Part shown: in pieces, positions 9,195 through 18,057 of the stretch
Numbering within the stretch: the stretch's first letter is position 1
How the letters are laid out: every line of letters begins with the position of its first letter
NCBI RefSeq assembly: GCF_002157225.2
Contig: NZ_CP020038.1
Coordinates: 3,440,501 to 3,504,500 of the forward strand
DNA: 64,000 nt
Direction of reading: 5' to 3'
Source of the DNA: Agarilytica rhodophyticola
GTDB lineage: Bacteria > Pseudomonadota > Gammaproteobacteria > Pseudomonadales > Cellvibrionaceae
Notes under the pieces: generated by a model
The model's database searches: none
What the model was told of the DNA's origin: nothing
What the model saw: the letters and a program-made list of their open reading frames with translations, nothing else
Made by a program: the position numbers and the translations under genes

Positions 9195-11522
9195 TTATTC
9201 ACTCACCACAAGTTCAACCACTTCTTTTTTTGCGGAAACTCGAATGCTCATTAATAACTGTGTTTTGTTAATATCGGTTAGATCATCCACATCTTCACCC
9301 ACATCACCAAGAATGTTAAAAGTGTCGGTATTTAGATCATAAGACCATAACTGATTATCCGTATTGATGGCGTAAATCACGTTGTCGTTTATTACGAAGG
9401 TTTTGGCTTTTGTTGCCTCTTGATTTAATGCTTCTATGCGTTGGTCTTCGGCGGGGCCGGGTTGCCATAGTTGGTTTAGGTGGTCTTTGTAAATTAACCG
9501 GCCATCTTCACTTCTAAGTGCCCAGATGACTCTTTTGTTATCGGCCAGCTCTTTCATTTCTGCCTTAGCTAAATCGTATTCAACAAACTTTAATACTCCT
9601 TTTACACTCACAATTAATAAAGCGGTATTGTGAATGCTATCCCATTGGAAAAGTCGAATAACGGGATACTTCACTGGAATAGTTTGTTGAGAGGAATCCA
9701 AAAATACTTGGGTAAGAACGTTATTGGCGTTCACTAAAAGACTATTTCCGTCTGCAGCCCAATCCATGCCGCGAATATAGGTATCTACCGGGAAATCAGT
9801 AATTTTTTGGGTGCCTTGTCCATCGCTACCGCTTATCCAAAGTTGTTCGTCTCCAGTGCGTTCAGATAAGAATGCAATTAAGTCGCCATCAGGTTGAAAA
9901 ATGGCGTAATCCTCACCTTGCGTTGAGCGTTGGAAGCTGGGATAAACGTATTCACTTGGCGATTGACTGGATTGTTTTTGTGCTGAAGCATTTTTATCGG
10001 CCAGTTGGTTCAGCGATAGTAATACCACATCACTGTCATATGGCCCCTTAATAAAAAGTATACTTTTACCTTCGGGATGAAACTTAGGTACGGCCATTCT
10101 ATCAGCAAACGGTTGGCTGATTTTTGCAATTTTACCTTGGTAGGAGAGGGTAAATAGTTGCCTGCCCGTGCTGAATAGCAGTTGTTTATTTAAAGGATCA
10201 AAGCTGGGATAAATCGGCCTGAATGGAGGTATTTCTTGCGGACGATCTAGCACATGACTAGATACTAGATGACCGTCGGGTTTAAGCATATCAAGATAGT
10301 GCTGCCCATCCCCATGCACACCTGTAACAGCAATGAGGTCTTCTTTACTTGAATAACTAAACCCCAGCAAATTGCCTGGTTTCAAATCGTATAATACGGT
10401 ACTGCTATTATCACTAATAGAATAGCTGATTAATTTCCAACGCTGGGATTTTTTCTGTAATAGTGCTATGTGATTGTTATTGAGCCAGGTGGGATCTCTT
10501 ACTGTTGAATTTTGACATTGCAGCATTAAGTTTGTTTTTTGGGGGCTTTTAAGGGATTTCTCAAAATCTAAACTCACTAAATCATAGCAACTTTTTTGTG
10601 TGACTGGCTCGCGACAGGCTTCTGTGGCCAAAAACACCAATTGCTTTCCATCTTTAGAAAAGCTATGACTACTGTAAGCTCCCCATTCTTTTGTTAGCAA
10701 AATCTCTTCTTGGGTAGTCACGTCTTTTGCCCAGACTCGATTAATACATTGCTTACCTAAATAGCGATGGAAAACAATGTATTGACCATCGGGACTGTAG
10801 CTTGCATCAAACTCTTTATCGTCGGTGGCTGTCAACGAGCGTAAGCGGTCAAAAGTTAATACTGAAGGAGTATGTGCAGAAGGGGAATCAAAGGCGAGAT
10901 AGCCATATCCTATTACGCCTAAAATTACTATTACAACAGCAATGGATACAAGGCCTACAGAAGATTTTGGTAACTTCGAAGTGAGTACAGCAGGTTTTGT
11001 CGCGAGATCATTGGCTTGTTCTTTATGTTCATCATGTGTTGAAATAGCATTAAGATTAGCCGCGTTACTAGTAGCCTCAGAATTATCATCCTGCGGACCA
11101 TCCATCGCGGCAACATTAATCGCAGAAACATTGTTTGTAGAAACTTCGTTCGCATCAACATCACCATCGGATTCCATATTAACGGATTCTGTCTCGTTGA
11201 GCTTATCATGCCATCGAACATCACATTCCAAGCTATAACCTTGCTTCGCGTGTGTTTTAATGTAGGTTTGCACTTTGCCATCGTCGCCCAATGCTTTCCT
11301 TAACTGGGCGATGCTTCTTTGTAGGGTATTGGGGGAGACGACGGTGTTTGGCCAAACTTTAGCCAGTAATGCTTCCTGGCTCACCACCTTTCCTTGGTGT
11401 TCCGCTAAGCAAGTGAGCACCGCCAAGGCTTTGGGAGCAAGTGTTTGAGATTGCTTGTTTTGTGTGATTTGATTTCTGGATACGTCGATAAAAAAACCAC
11501 CAATCCAATATTGCTCTGTCAT
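9195..11522 (-). CDS. CadC/ToxR-like transmembrane regulator with TolB-like beta-propeller sensor domain
   Basis: A 775-residue one-component membrane regulator. The chosen ATG at 11522 has GAGGT a few bases ahead; an extra 11-residue leader from 11555 lacks this. Residues 1-100 form an OmpR/PhoB-type winged helix (LAPKALAVLTCLAEHQGKVVS, then the recognition block SPNTLQRSIAQLRKALGDD). A polar Asn/Asp/Ala-rich linker follows, then one transmembrane helix (VGLVSIAVVIVILGVIGYGYLAF). The periplasmic part carries repeated blades of the type F/Y-S-P-D-G-x-x-I-x-F (DASYSPDGQYIVFHR, SFSKDGKQLVFLA, FQPDGDLIAFLSE), typical of TolB/WD40-like propellers. It should bind DNA directly while sensing a periplasmic signal. 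The target is not evident. Confidence 0.85.
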   Translation of the reverse strand: MTEQYWIGGFFIDVSRNQITQNKQSQTLAPKALAVLTCLAEHQGKVVSQEALLAKVWPNTVVSPNTLQRSIAQLRKALGDDGKVQTYIKTHAKQGYSLECDVRWHDKLNETESVNMESDGDVDANEVSTNNVSAINVAAMDGPQDDNSEATSNAANLNAISTHDEHKEQANDLATKPAVLTSKLPKSSVGLVSIAVVIVILGVIGYGYLAFDSPSAHTPSVLTFDRLRSLTATDDKEFDASYSPDGQYIVFHRYLGKQCINRVWAKDVTTQEEILLTKEWGAYSSHSFSKDGKQLVFLATEACREPVTQKSCYDLVSLDFEKSLKSPQKTNLMLQCQNSTVRDPTWLNNNHIALLQKKSQRWKLISYSISDNSSTVLYDLKPGNLLGFSYSSKEDLIAVTGVHGDGQHYLDMLKPDGHLVSSHVLDRPQEIPPFRPIYPSFDPLNKQLLFSTGRQLFTLSYQGKIAKISQPFADRMAVPKFHPEGKSILFIKGPYDSDVVLLSLNQLADKNASAQKQSSQSPSEYVYPSFQRSTQGEDYAIFQPDGDLIAFLSERTGDEQLWISGSDGQGTQKITDFPVDTYIRGMDWAADGNSLLVNANNVLTQVFLDSSQQTIPVKYPVIRLFQWDSIHNTALLIVSVKGVLKFVEYDLAKAEMKELADNKRVIWALRSEDGRLIYKDHLNQLWQPGPAEDQRIEALNQEATKAKTFVINDNVIYAINTDNQLWSYDLNTDTFNILGDVGEDVDDLTDINKTQLLMSIRVSAKKEVVELVVSE

Positions 11523-11785
11523 ATAACCTCTATTTGGATGAAAACTAATGCTCAAACCTGCGTCTACACCTGATGATAGCGCTATTATATCGTCAATATA
11601 CCTTTAATCCTTAATTAAACCTCTTCCTGGTTTTAACTAAGTTCTATCTTTTATGCGGTTGATAGTATTGGACTTTTGTGTTGTCAGCAAGATATCAGCA
11701 AAAAATCAGTATATCCTAAAGTATTTTAGTTTTTATTGGTTAAATTTAGCACTTTCATCTTAGTTAAAAAAACAATATTAGATAA

Positions 11786-12378
11786 ATAGAGTTTTATATA
11801 GGATTGCCTTGGTCGTATTTAAAAAGCGAAGAGAAGAAATATCCTGATATCTATTTTACTGATGCGGTATGGCATATCGAAATTCTCTTTGCTGCTAATA
11901 AGTACCTTATCGAAGAAGTGACTTTGGCAGTTATTTACTAACAGAAAGATATAAAAAGGTAAGCAAAGCCCATATGAGTCGATGCCGAGGTTACTCAATA
12001 AAAAAGTCAAGTAAACTTGAACATCAAAAGAAATATTCATTTGATCAAGCACGCAAGCAGCTAGTTTTTATTGGTAATGATGTTATGGCATATATCGAGA
12101 AGAACTACCGAGCAGATACTCTCAATCATACGTATCTTGTTTACTTTCTAGGTAGAGCATTTGGTGCTTACGTAGTAATGGCGCAACGGGGTACCTTTAA
12201 AGATTATATACTCGGTAGTCCATCACTTAAAGGCGATATCCCATCTCTGACAGCATTGGCGACTCAAGTAAAACCCAACATATTTATTCGCGTGTTAAAG
12301 GATAGCAAAGATCCCAGCCTATCTTTATGTTACATAGTGGTTGAGGATAATCATAGAAAAGCTTTTTCTCTAAGGTAA
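11786..12378 (+). pseudogene. Decayed alpha/beta-hydrolase (esterase D/Fes-like) gene
   Basis: Two reading frames carry successive parts of one serine esterase. Frame one (about 11786-11941, ended by TAA) encodes KKYPDIYFTDAVWHIEILF..., matching the YPxxYLxD strand of the family but with no start codon. Frame two (11974-12378) encodes a block matching FIxxEVIPYIEKNYR, the position of the nucleophile elbow, and a closing VEDNHRKAF block that matches the region of the catalytic His. The elbow itself reads GRAFGA instead of GHSxGG, so the nucleophile Ser is lost. The N-terminus is missing and the two parts are out of frame. It is judged a pseudogene; a new short protein from 11974 cannot be excluded. 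Confidence 0.6.
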
Positions 12379-12524
12379 ATACTATTATTCAATAAGTGCG
12401 TTTTATGATTTTTCTATTATTTAATTCTGCTATTTAATTCTAGTTTGCACCTTGCCATTGCTATTGTTGATCAGTCTTTAAAAAAACTAGTAGAGTAGCT
12501 AAATTTTCCTAAATATACTGATCA

Positions 12525-12974
12525 CTAGTGTTTCTGAATTTCTTGTGGGAGCATATTATCTTGCCACTTACCGCAGTGTAAATAGCTATACATACCGTGT
12601 TCATGTATAAAGTTAAGACCTTGCTCTAACTCTAATGCAACAACTTTATCCGGCCATATTGCGGCAAATAAATTTGCTTGGATTCCTTTTAGGATGGAGA
12701 CAGTGTCACCTTTTTTAGGATTAAGACCGTCGACGTAAACCCTTTTACACAGTAAGAAAACCTCACGGTTGTCTTGTTTAATATCACGCATTAAATTGGA
12801 TAGCTTTTCTTGATCCCGATCACTTATTGAGATGTCGTTCTCATCTATTAGATCATTTATGCTATTATTTCTCATGTGACCAAGATCAAGCCACTGTGTT
12901 ACAAGCTTTTCGCCCCACTGGTGTAGCGCGATATCCATTAAATTGTAATGTTCTTCTTTAAGTAGGTGGTTCAT
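12525..12974 (-). CDS. Hypothetical cytosolic protein
   Basis: A 149-residue soluble protein from the ATG at 12974, which has AAAGG about 8 bases ahead; an upstream GTG at 13007 would add 11 residues. No signal peptide or membrane segment is visible. It has an acidic middle (NDLIDENDISISDRDQEK) and a conserved-looking C-terminal half (VYVDGLNPKKGDTVSILKGIQANLFAAIWPDKVVALELEQGLNFIHEHG). No family recognised. Confidence 0.55.
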   Translation of the reverse strand: MNHLLKEEHYNLMDIALHQWGEKLVTQWLDLGHMRNNSINDLIDENDISISDRDQEKLSNLMRDIKQDNREVFLLCKRVYVDGLNPKKGDTVSILKGIQANLFAAIWPDKVVALELEQGLNFIHEHGMYSYLHCGKWQDNMLPQEIQKH

Positions 12975-13531
12975 ATTAAGCCTTTGGCGATACCATTTTA
13001 CTGTCACGTTGGAGCGATCTAATTAAAGCTACAAAACACACTTGCTCCTCATCTGTTGGTGGACTCTTTATATCGAGAGTTCATCTTCTCATCATTATTT
13101 TTTTATTATTTTCGTAGTTGTTAGTGTTAAAGGCGCTTAAGTATGGCGCCACTATGCAGCAATGGCTGCCTGCATGTTTACAGTGAGTATGTTGTCTATA
13201 AAGCGTTATGTGCACAGCGGATAGAAAATAGTATTTATTACTCCCGTTATTGTTTCTATTTAATAAAAACTAAATGTGAGTTGGATTGACTGACTATTAA
13301 TTTTTATGCCGAGGAGTAAATAAGGTAAAATTTTGTAATTTATAAACGCTAGGAAAGTTAGAGTAATCAACATCGTATTTCGCTATAAAGTGAAATGTCG
13401 CACATTTTGGTGTTGGTGTTACCCCCAGACCGCAACATGCTTCCTTCAACCATCTGTCCACTAGATACAAAGAATGTGAGGTGAAAACAAGCGTCCACGT
13501 TAATGAGTAAATTGGTATTTTCTGTTTATGG
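12975..13531. other. Intergenic, no supported gene
   Basis: About 550 bp between two minus-strand genes. A short minus-strand open frame at 13297-13584 overlaps the LysR 3' end and looks like chance coding. No strong hairpin with a T run or repeat was recognised. Confidence 0.4.
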
Positions 13532-14440
13532 TCAGAATTGATCCCAAACCGGAACATCACCATAGTAGTTGCTGATAAAATCAATAAATGCTCTCAGCTT
13601 GGTTGCCATCAAGTTTCGATGAGGGTACACCGCATATAAACCCAATGCTTTCGGCTCAAACTCACTAAGAATAATTTTCAGTTTACCTTGTCTTATCGCT
13701 TCTCCCGAGAGGAAAGTGGGTAATAATACATATCCTTCTCCCATAATGGCAGCTTCTAAGAGAATATCGCCATTATTGCAAGATACGCTCGCTTTACCAT
13801 CCTGTAATGAACGCCTAAACATCGTCATAAGGGGAGATGAGTCCTGGTTATGAGACATGTAACTGTAATGCAAAAAGTGCTCAAGAATGAGCTGATCAGG
13901 ATGTTCGGGGATGCCGTTTTTTTCTAGATAGCTGGGCGCGGCACATAGTACGAGCCGTATTGGCGCGAGGCGTTTTGCGATTAGAGATGAACTCTTTAAA
14001 TAACCAATTCTCAAGGCTAAATCAAACCCTTCTTCAACCAAATCTACTTTGCGGTCATTGAGCTGTAAGTTGATTCTGACACCTGGGTTAAGTTGCCTAA
14101 AGTCCTTGATCAATGGCGCTAAGTGCTTAATTGAAAAAGAGACGGGAGCATTTACGCGCAGTAGACCCTGGGCTTCATTCTTGAGCTGTCCAAGATTTCC
14201 CTCCATATCCTGAATACTCTCCAATATGTGTCTAACGTGTTGTACACATTGCTCACCAGCTTCGGTGAGGCGAACAGTACGTGTGGTTCGATTAAACAAC
14301 CTCACTCCCAGGTGCTCTTCTAAATCAGATACATATTTGCTGATAAGCTGATTAGAGGTTTCCAATTTATCTGCCGCTCGTGTGAAACTACCTTCTTCTG
14401 ATACGGTGATAAAGGCTTTCATTGTATCGATTCTATCCAT
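13532..14440 (-). CDS. LysR-family transcriptional regulator (CrgA-like)
   Basis: A 302-residue LysR regulator: winged helix at residues 1-60 (GSFTRAADKLETSNQLISKYVSDLEEHLGVRLFNRTTRTVRLT) and effector domain after residue 90 with the VNAPVSF and DLALRIG blocks typical of the CrgA group. It is divergent from the DoxX gene at 14602, which is the expected target. The intergenic region holds the palindromic TTG-N9-CAA site described separately. Confidence 0.93.
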   Translation of the reverse strand: MDRIDTMKAFITVSEEGSFTRAADKLETSNQLISKYVSDLEEHLGVRLFNRTTRTVRLTEAGEQCVQHVRHILESIQDMEGNLGQLKNEAQGLLRVNAPVSFSIKHLAPLIKDFRQLNPGVRINLQLNDRKVDLVEEGFDLALRIGYLKSSSLIAKRLAPIRLVLCAAPSYLEKNGIPEHPDQLILEHFLHYSYMSHNQDSSPLMTMFRRSLQDGKASVSCNNGDILLEAAIMGEGYVLLPTFLSGEAIRQGKLKIILSEFEPKALGLYAVYPHRNLMATKLRAFIDFISNYYGDVPVWDQF

Positions 14441-14474
14441 TTTTTTAACTCGCCTTCATTTTTTACCAACATAG

Positions 14475-14493
14475 TGTTGATAATAATACAACA
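14475..14493. promoter_or_regulatory. Candidate LysR box (T-N11-A) between LysR and DoxX genes
   Basis: TGTTG at 14475-14479 and CAACA at 14489-14493 form a perfect 5-bp dyad with a 9-bp spacer, giving the T-N11-A layout (TTG-N9-CAA) of LysR recognition sites. It lies 35-53 bp upstream of the LysR start and 109-127 bp upstream of the DoxX start. Inferred from pattern and position only. Confidence 0.45.
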
Positions 14494-14601
14494 AATTCAT
14501 TATTTATTATTAAATATATTGTTAGTAACCTTGTTTTAACGCTGATCGAAAGTGAATACCCCCCAGATAAATAACTCATTACCGTTTAAGAGGAATGAAT
14601 A

Positions 14602-15093
14602 ATGAACAAGCTAATCGTCGACAAAATTCTCCAATCAGATACCAATCTAGGTTCTCTCGTGCTGCGGGTGCCAGTAGGTATTGTATTAGCAGCCCATGGC
14701 GCACAAAAACTATTTGGCTGGTTTGGTGGCTATGGACTTGAAGGTACCGGGCAGTGGATGGCAAGCATAGGCTTAGAGCCCGGTTACCTGATGGCATTTA
14801 TGGCAGGTAGCGCCGAGTTCTTCGGTGGCTTAGCTTTGATTTTTGGTTTTCTAACAAGGCCTGCGGCGGCAATAAGTGCGTTTACCATGTTGGTTGCCAT
14901 ATTTAGTGTTCATTTTAGTAACGGTCTATTTATGAGCAACAACGGCTACGAGTTTGCACTTAGCTTATTCGCTGCGACACTAGCGCTTACCATTCAAGGC
15001 AGCGGAAGTTTTGCGATCGACAATACGTTGAGTCGCCGGCTTGGCAAACACGAAAAAAATCAAACAAACGGCGTTGCATTAAAAACAGCTTAA
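14602..15093 (+). CDS. DoxX-family membrane protein
   Basis: A 163-residue inner-membrane protein with four predicted helices. The N-terminal block LVLRVPVGIVLAAHGAQKLFGWFGGYGLEGTGQWM is diagnostic for the DoxX/YphA family, and AGSAEFFGGLALIFGFLTRPAAA is the second family block. Some family members act with thiosulfate:quinone oxidoreductase or in redox stress; the exact role here is unknown. The start is preceded by AGAGGA. It is divergent from LysR 13532-14440, its probable regulator. Confidence 0.92.
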   Translation: MNKLIVDKILQSDTNLGSLVLRVPVGIVLAAHGAQKLFGWFGGYGLEGTGQWMASIGLEPGYLMAFMAGSAEFFGGLALIFGFLTRPAAAISAFTMLVAIFSVHFSNGLFMSNNGYEFALSLFAATLALTIQGSGSFAIDNTLSRRLGKHEKNQTNGVALKTA

Positions 15094-15504
15094 TCAATCA
15101 GACAAGTCCTCTGACGTGATAGCCAAGCGGTATTTAATACAATAATGTGAAACGACAGTAGTTAAAGGCCAATGGTAAAATAAATTCTTACGAAAATACT
15201 TTATTCTCTTTATTTTTTTATTTTTTTTTACCTCTCATGAATAAACAACGACTACAAAAACAATATCGGCACAGATAATCTACAGTATTATTTAATAATA
15301 CTGTAGATGTCTGATCTTTACATAGATATCGATAAATAAGACAGAAATATATTACGGTTATTAGAGTTTGAAAATAGAAACACAATTTCTATTATGTGAA
15401 AAAATACGACGATTTAAATAATATATTTAATAGCTACTTTTATCTCCAAAATATTATGTAAAAATGCAAAACTAATCAAACCATTATTGATCTTCTATGG
15501 TTCT
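15094..15504. other. AT-rich intergenic region with a long perfect palindrome
   Basis: Convergent gap between the DoxX gene and a minus-strand gene. It is very AT-rich and holds no gene. It contains a perfect palindrome at 15278-15308: 15-bp arms (first arm ATCTACAGTATTATT) around a single T. There is no T run after it on either side, so it is not a classical terminator, though it could stop transcription from both sides or be a binding site. Confidence 0.6.
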
Positions 15505-16248
15505 TTAGATTTTTGTGTGTTGATTGTTTTTTTGGATTAAGTCGTCCAGTTCGCTGACTTTACTATTGCCTAAGTAAAGTTTTTTAAGCTTGTCCAGTAC
15601 GCCGCTTGCGAGCTTTTTTTCAGCATCATTACGCATGATTAATGTCGCTTCATCACGGCCACCTAATAATCCTTTGGGTTCATCTAAGGCGCGAATGCGA
15701 TATCGATTATGAAGCCACTGTGGGTGCCACAACGGAATAACTATCCAGCGTCTATCGGCATAAGCATCAATGAATCTCTGAAAGCACTCCTGTTCGGTAC
15801 CGGGGTTGAAATGATACCCTAAGGTATTCAAGCCATATTCTTTTACCATAGCCTTTGAAAATCGACTTATTCCCGCACCAGGATTAATACCTTGAATGAG
15901 CCTTTCCATTTTTTGTTCAGCAACAGGCTCAAGCAGATCCGATACTGTGCTGACATCATCTTCGGGAACATAGTGAGGTACTCCCCAAATACAATAAGGT
16001 TCGTAAAGGACCGTCACCTTAGTAACTTGGTTGAGTAAAGGATTGAGATACATAGTGTGACTAGAGGGTAACCAGGCCGCACAAAGAAAATCTATTTCGC
16101 CTGCGCCTAACATCCTAAACGCTTCTTCATGGTGCGCTGTTTTACGCATCACTGCATGACCGTTTTCCTCTAATATGATTTCTACCTCGCGAGCTGCTGC
16201 GTCATGGAAAGAAAGGTCAATATGACCAACGACTATTGTTTCTGCCAC
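15505..16248 (-). CDS. OpuAC-type glycine-betaine-binding-like protein lacking a signal peptide
   Basis: A protein of about 247 residues in the glycine betaine/proline ABC-transporter substrate-binding (OpuAC) family. Family features include IVVGHIDLSFHDAAAREVEIILEENGH, the FLCAAWLPSSHTMYL block, GINPGAGISR and WIVIPLWHPQWLHNRYRIRALDEP. The likely start is GTG at 16248, preceded by AGGAG at proper spacing; an ATG at 16269 adds MPNRRND. Neither form has a signal peptide, and no permease or ATPase gene is adjacent, so it may be a cytosolic ligand-binding protein rather than a transporter component. It lies 74 bp downstream of the royal-jelly-like gene in the same orientation. Confidence 0.75.
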   Translation of the reverse strand: MAETIVVGHIDLSFHDAAAREVEIILEENGHAVMRKTAHHEEAFRMLGAGEIDFLCAAWLPSSHTMYLNPLLNQVTKVTVLYEPYCIWGVPHYVPEDDVSTVSDLLEPVAEQKMERLIQGINPGAGISRFSKAMVKEYGLNTLGYHFNPGTEQECFQRFIDAYADRRWIVIPLWHPQWLHNRYRIRALDEPKGLLGGRDEATLIMRNDAEKKLASGVLDKLKKLYLGNSKVSELDDLIQKNNQHTKI

Positions 16249-16322
16249 ATCATTTCTCCTGTTTGGCATATATCGCTTTGTGGTGTTAATGGGCGGATAC
16301 TATCCGCCAAAAAATGCTGGGC

Positions 16323-17402
16323 TTAACGACCCCGTTTTCCTGGAGCGACAGGCTTGAATCTAATTATCAGATATTCTCCTGTTCCGGTTTCTTTACCTGA
16401 CAGCGCTGCTGTGCGGTCAAGTTGGTCAACCGTGCCATAAACATAGCCATCTACACCAAAGCTCAGCCCATCAGGCCATGATTGTCCCTTAGGGAGTTTG
16501 GCTATTTGGCGATAACCGTCTGTTGTTGTTACGCCATAGCCCTTATGCTCAACATCTGTTATATACACATTGCCTGAACCATCAATGCTAATCCCGTCAC
16601 TGGATGTTTTCGGACCGTAGGGCTCGATGGTTTGACTGACTGCGGAGCCGTCGCCATTAAATGCACTTGCAGGAACACGATAAATTGTTTTGCCATTTAG
16701 AGCGCCGAAATAAATAAAATCGTATTGCGGGTCAATAGTGATAGGATTTAACGCAAATCCTCCTTTATCAGCGGGCATCATCGAAGCGTGTCCTTCAGCA
16801 ATTCTTTTCGCTGCACCTGTCTTAAGGTCTACTGAAATAAATGCGGGAGTAGGGGGGCTCTTAAGATCTCCCTGCGTCATATCTGCGATGATGGCGCGAT
16901 TTCTCTTTTGGTCTAACGCAAAGTCTTGTAAGAAACTTGTCGGTTTTACGACAGCTTCAGGTAACTCTATTATTTTGGTGACTTTATCCGTATTGTTATC
17001 GATAGCATAGAAAGTATGCGTCGGCATATCGAGCAGCCAAGTAATTCCTTCGTTCGTTGTTCTAATGCCAATAGCCCCTTTAATCTTAGAGTTTTTACCG
17101 GCGGCGAAGGCCGCATTGGGATAAGGTTTAGATGTACCATCCTTCATTAACTCTGCAACTTTGACCTCTGGCGATGCTAAAGGTGAATTGGTAAAAAGAA
17201 TCCGGCCAGATGGGGTTATACTAAGGTTACCTGGACGAACAGGTAAAGAAGCGACAACCTCTACGGTTGGCAAATGTTTTCCTTTATTATCGACAGCGCT
17301 ATTTTTATTTTCGCCCTGGACATTATCTCCATATATTGTTATCCCCAGCGCGAGCCCAATCACTACATTTGAATATTTTCTTAAAATCATTATTTTCCCC
17401 AT
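16323..17402 (-). CDS. Exported MRJP/yellow-family beta-propeller protein
   Basis: A 359-residue protein of the major royal jelly/yellow family (L-dopachrome-tautomerase-related, six-bladed propeller). An N-terminal signal peptide (KYSNVVIGLALGITIYGDNVQG) directs export. Family blocks include LPVRPGNLSITPSGRILFTN, LQDFALDQKRNRAIIADM and SSDGISIDGSGNVYITDVEHKG. A second ATG five codons in (17390) has GGGG at good spacing and may be the true start. The bacterial role is unclear; relatives are lactonase-like or tautomerase-like. The gene below it encodes the OpuAC-like protein and may share its transcript. Confidence 0.8.
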   Translation of the reverse strand: MGKIMILRKYSNVVIGLALGITIYGDNVQGENKNSAVDNKGKHLPTVEVVASLPVRPGNLSITPSGRILFTNSPLASPEVKVAELMKDGTSKPYPNAAFAAGKNSKIKGAIGIRTTNEGITWLLDMPTHTFYAIDNNTDKVTKIIELPEAVVKPTSFLQDFALDQKRNRAIIADMTQGDLKSPPTPAFISVDLKTGAAKRIAEGHASMMPADKGGFALNPITIDPQYDFIYFGALNGKTIYRVPASAFNGDGSAVSQTIEPYGPKTSSDGISIDGSGNVYITDVEHKGYGVTTTDGYRQIAKLPKGQSWPDGLSFGVDGYVYGTVDQLDRTAALSGKETGTGEYLIIRFKPVAPGKRGR

Positions 17403-17653
17403 TTAAAGCAAGTCATGTTGCATAACATTTAATCACCGGCATGAAAAATGCTGGTCGCGATGGATATCATAGGTTCATAGGGTTAATGTGATAACTGGGC
17501 ATAAGCCGGTATGTGTTATCGGTTTTCCCGAACAATGACTAAAGCTTACTTTTGGGAAAACGTTTGCAAATATAGATATGACTATTAAGGTATTCTAAAA
17601 AATTATTATATGCCGCTGGTATTTTAACTGATGCGACTGGTGTTGGGTGGGCG

Positions 17654-17959
17654 TCAACCTATATGGGTGAATTCATGATGGGTGAATTCATGTAGCCAAC
17701 AGTTTTCAATCATACCTTTTGTTGCATCCACATAGGTTTTAATATGGTCGTTGGCCATATGGGCCTGCCAAACATCACGCGATTCCCAATTTTCGTAGAA
17801 CATGAAATAGGTGGAGTCTTTATTATCCTGATGCAGGTCGTATTGAATACAACCTTTCTCTATACGAGTAATTGGAATAAGCTTTAATAGTTCTCGTTTT
17901 ACAAAATCCACATGCTCGGATTTAACCTTGATGTTTCCAGTAATAGTGAGCTTTGACAT
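17654..17959 (-). CDS. Quinol-monooxygenase-like (ABM domain) protein
   Basis: A 101-residue ferredoxin-like alpha/beta-barrel protein of the antibiotic biosynthesis monooxygenase (ABM/YgiN) family. Family blocks: ELLKLIPITRIEKGCIQYDLHQD and FMFYENWESRDVWQAHMANDHIKTY. The start has a perfect AGGAGG ahead of it. Such proteins oxidise small quinols without cofactor, usually as dimers. The C-terminus carries the duplicated pentapeptide HEFTH-HEFTH, from an exact 15-bp tandem duplication at 17663-17692. Divergent from LysR 18058, the likely regulator. Confidence 0.85.
   Translation of the reverse strand: MSKLTITGNIKVKSEHVDFVKRELLKLIPITRIEKGCIQYDLHQDNKDSTYFMFYENWESRDVWQAHMANDHIKTYVDATKGMIENCWLHEFTHHEFTHIG
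17663..17692. repeat. 15-bp tandem duplication in the ABM gene
   Basis: ATGGGTGAATTCATG occurs twice in direct succession (17663-17677, 17678-17692). It adds HEFTH to the C-terminus of the encoded protein, a likely recent replication-slippage event or an assembly variant. Confidence 0.8.
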
Positions 17960-17995
17960 AATACCTCCTAAATTACATTATGTTATGAAGGCTAA

Positions 17996-18016
17996 TTGTT
18001 TGGTCTGCTTAAACAA
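17996..18016. promoter_or_regulatory. Candidate LysR box between the ABM and LysR genes
   Basis: TTGTTT (17996-18001) and AAACAA (18011-18016) form a perfect 6-bp dyad with a 9-bp spacer, containing the T-N11-A layout expected for LysR proteins. It lies 37-57 bp upstream of the ABM start and 42-62 bp upstream of the LysR start. Assignment is by pattern and position. Confidence 0.5.
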
Positions 18017-18057
18017 GATGTTTTTTTTGTAAAACAGAATGAAGTTAATCATATATA

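Noticed and set aside
13297-13584. 95-residue minus-strand open frame
   Set aside because: Starts inside the LysR gene in another frame, has no ribosome-binding site and no recognisable domain.
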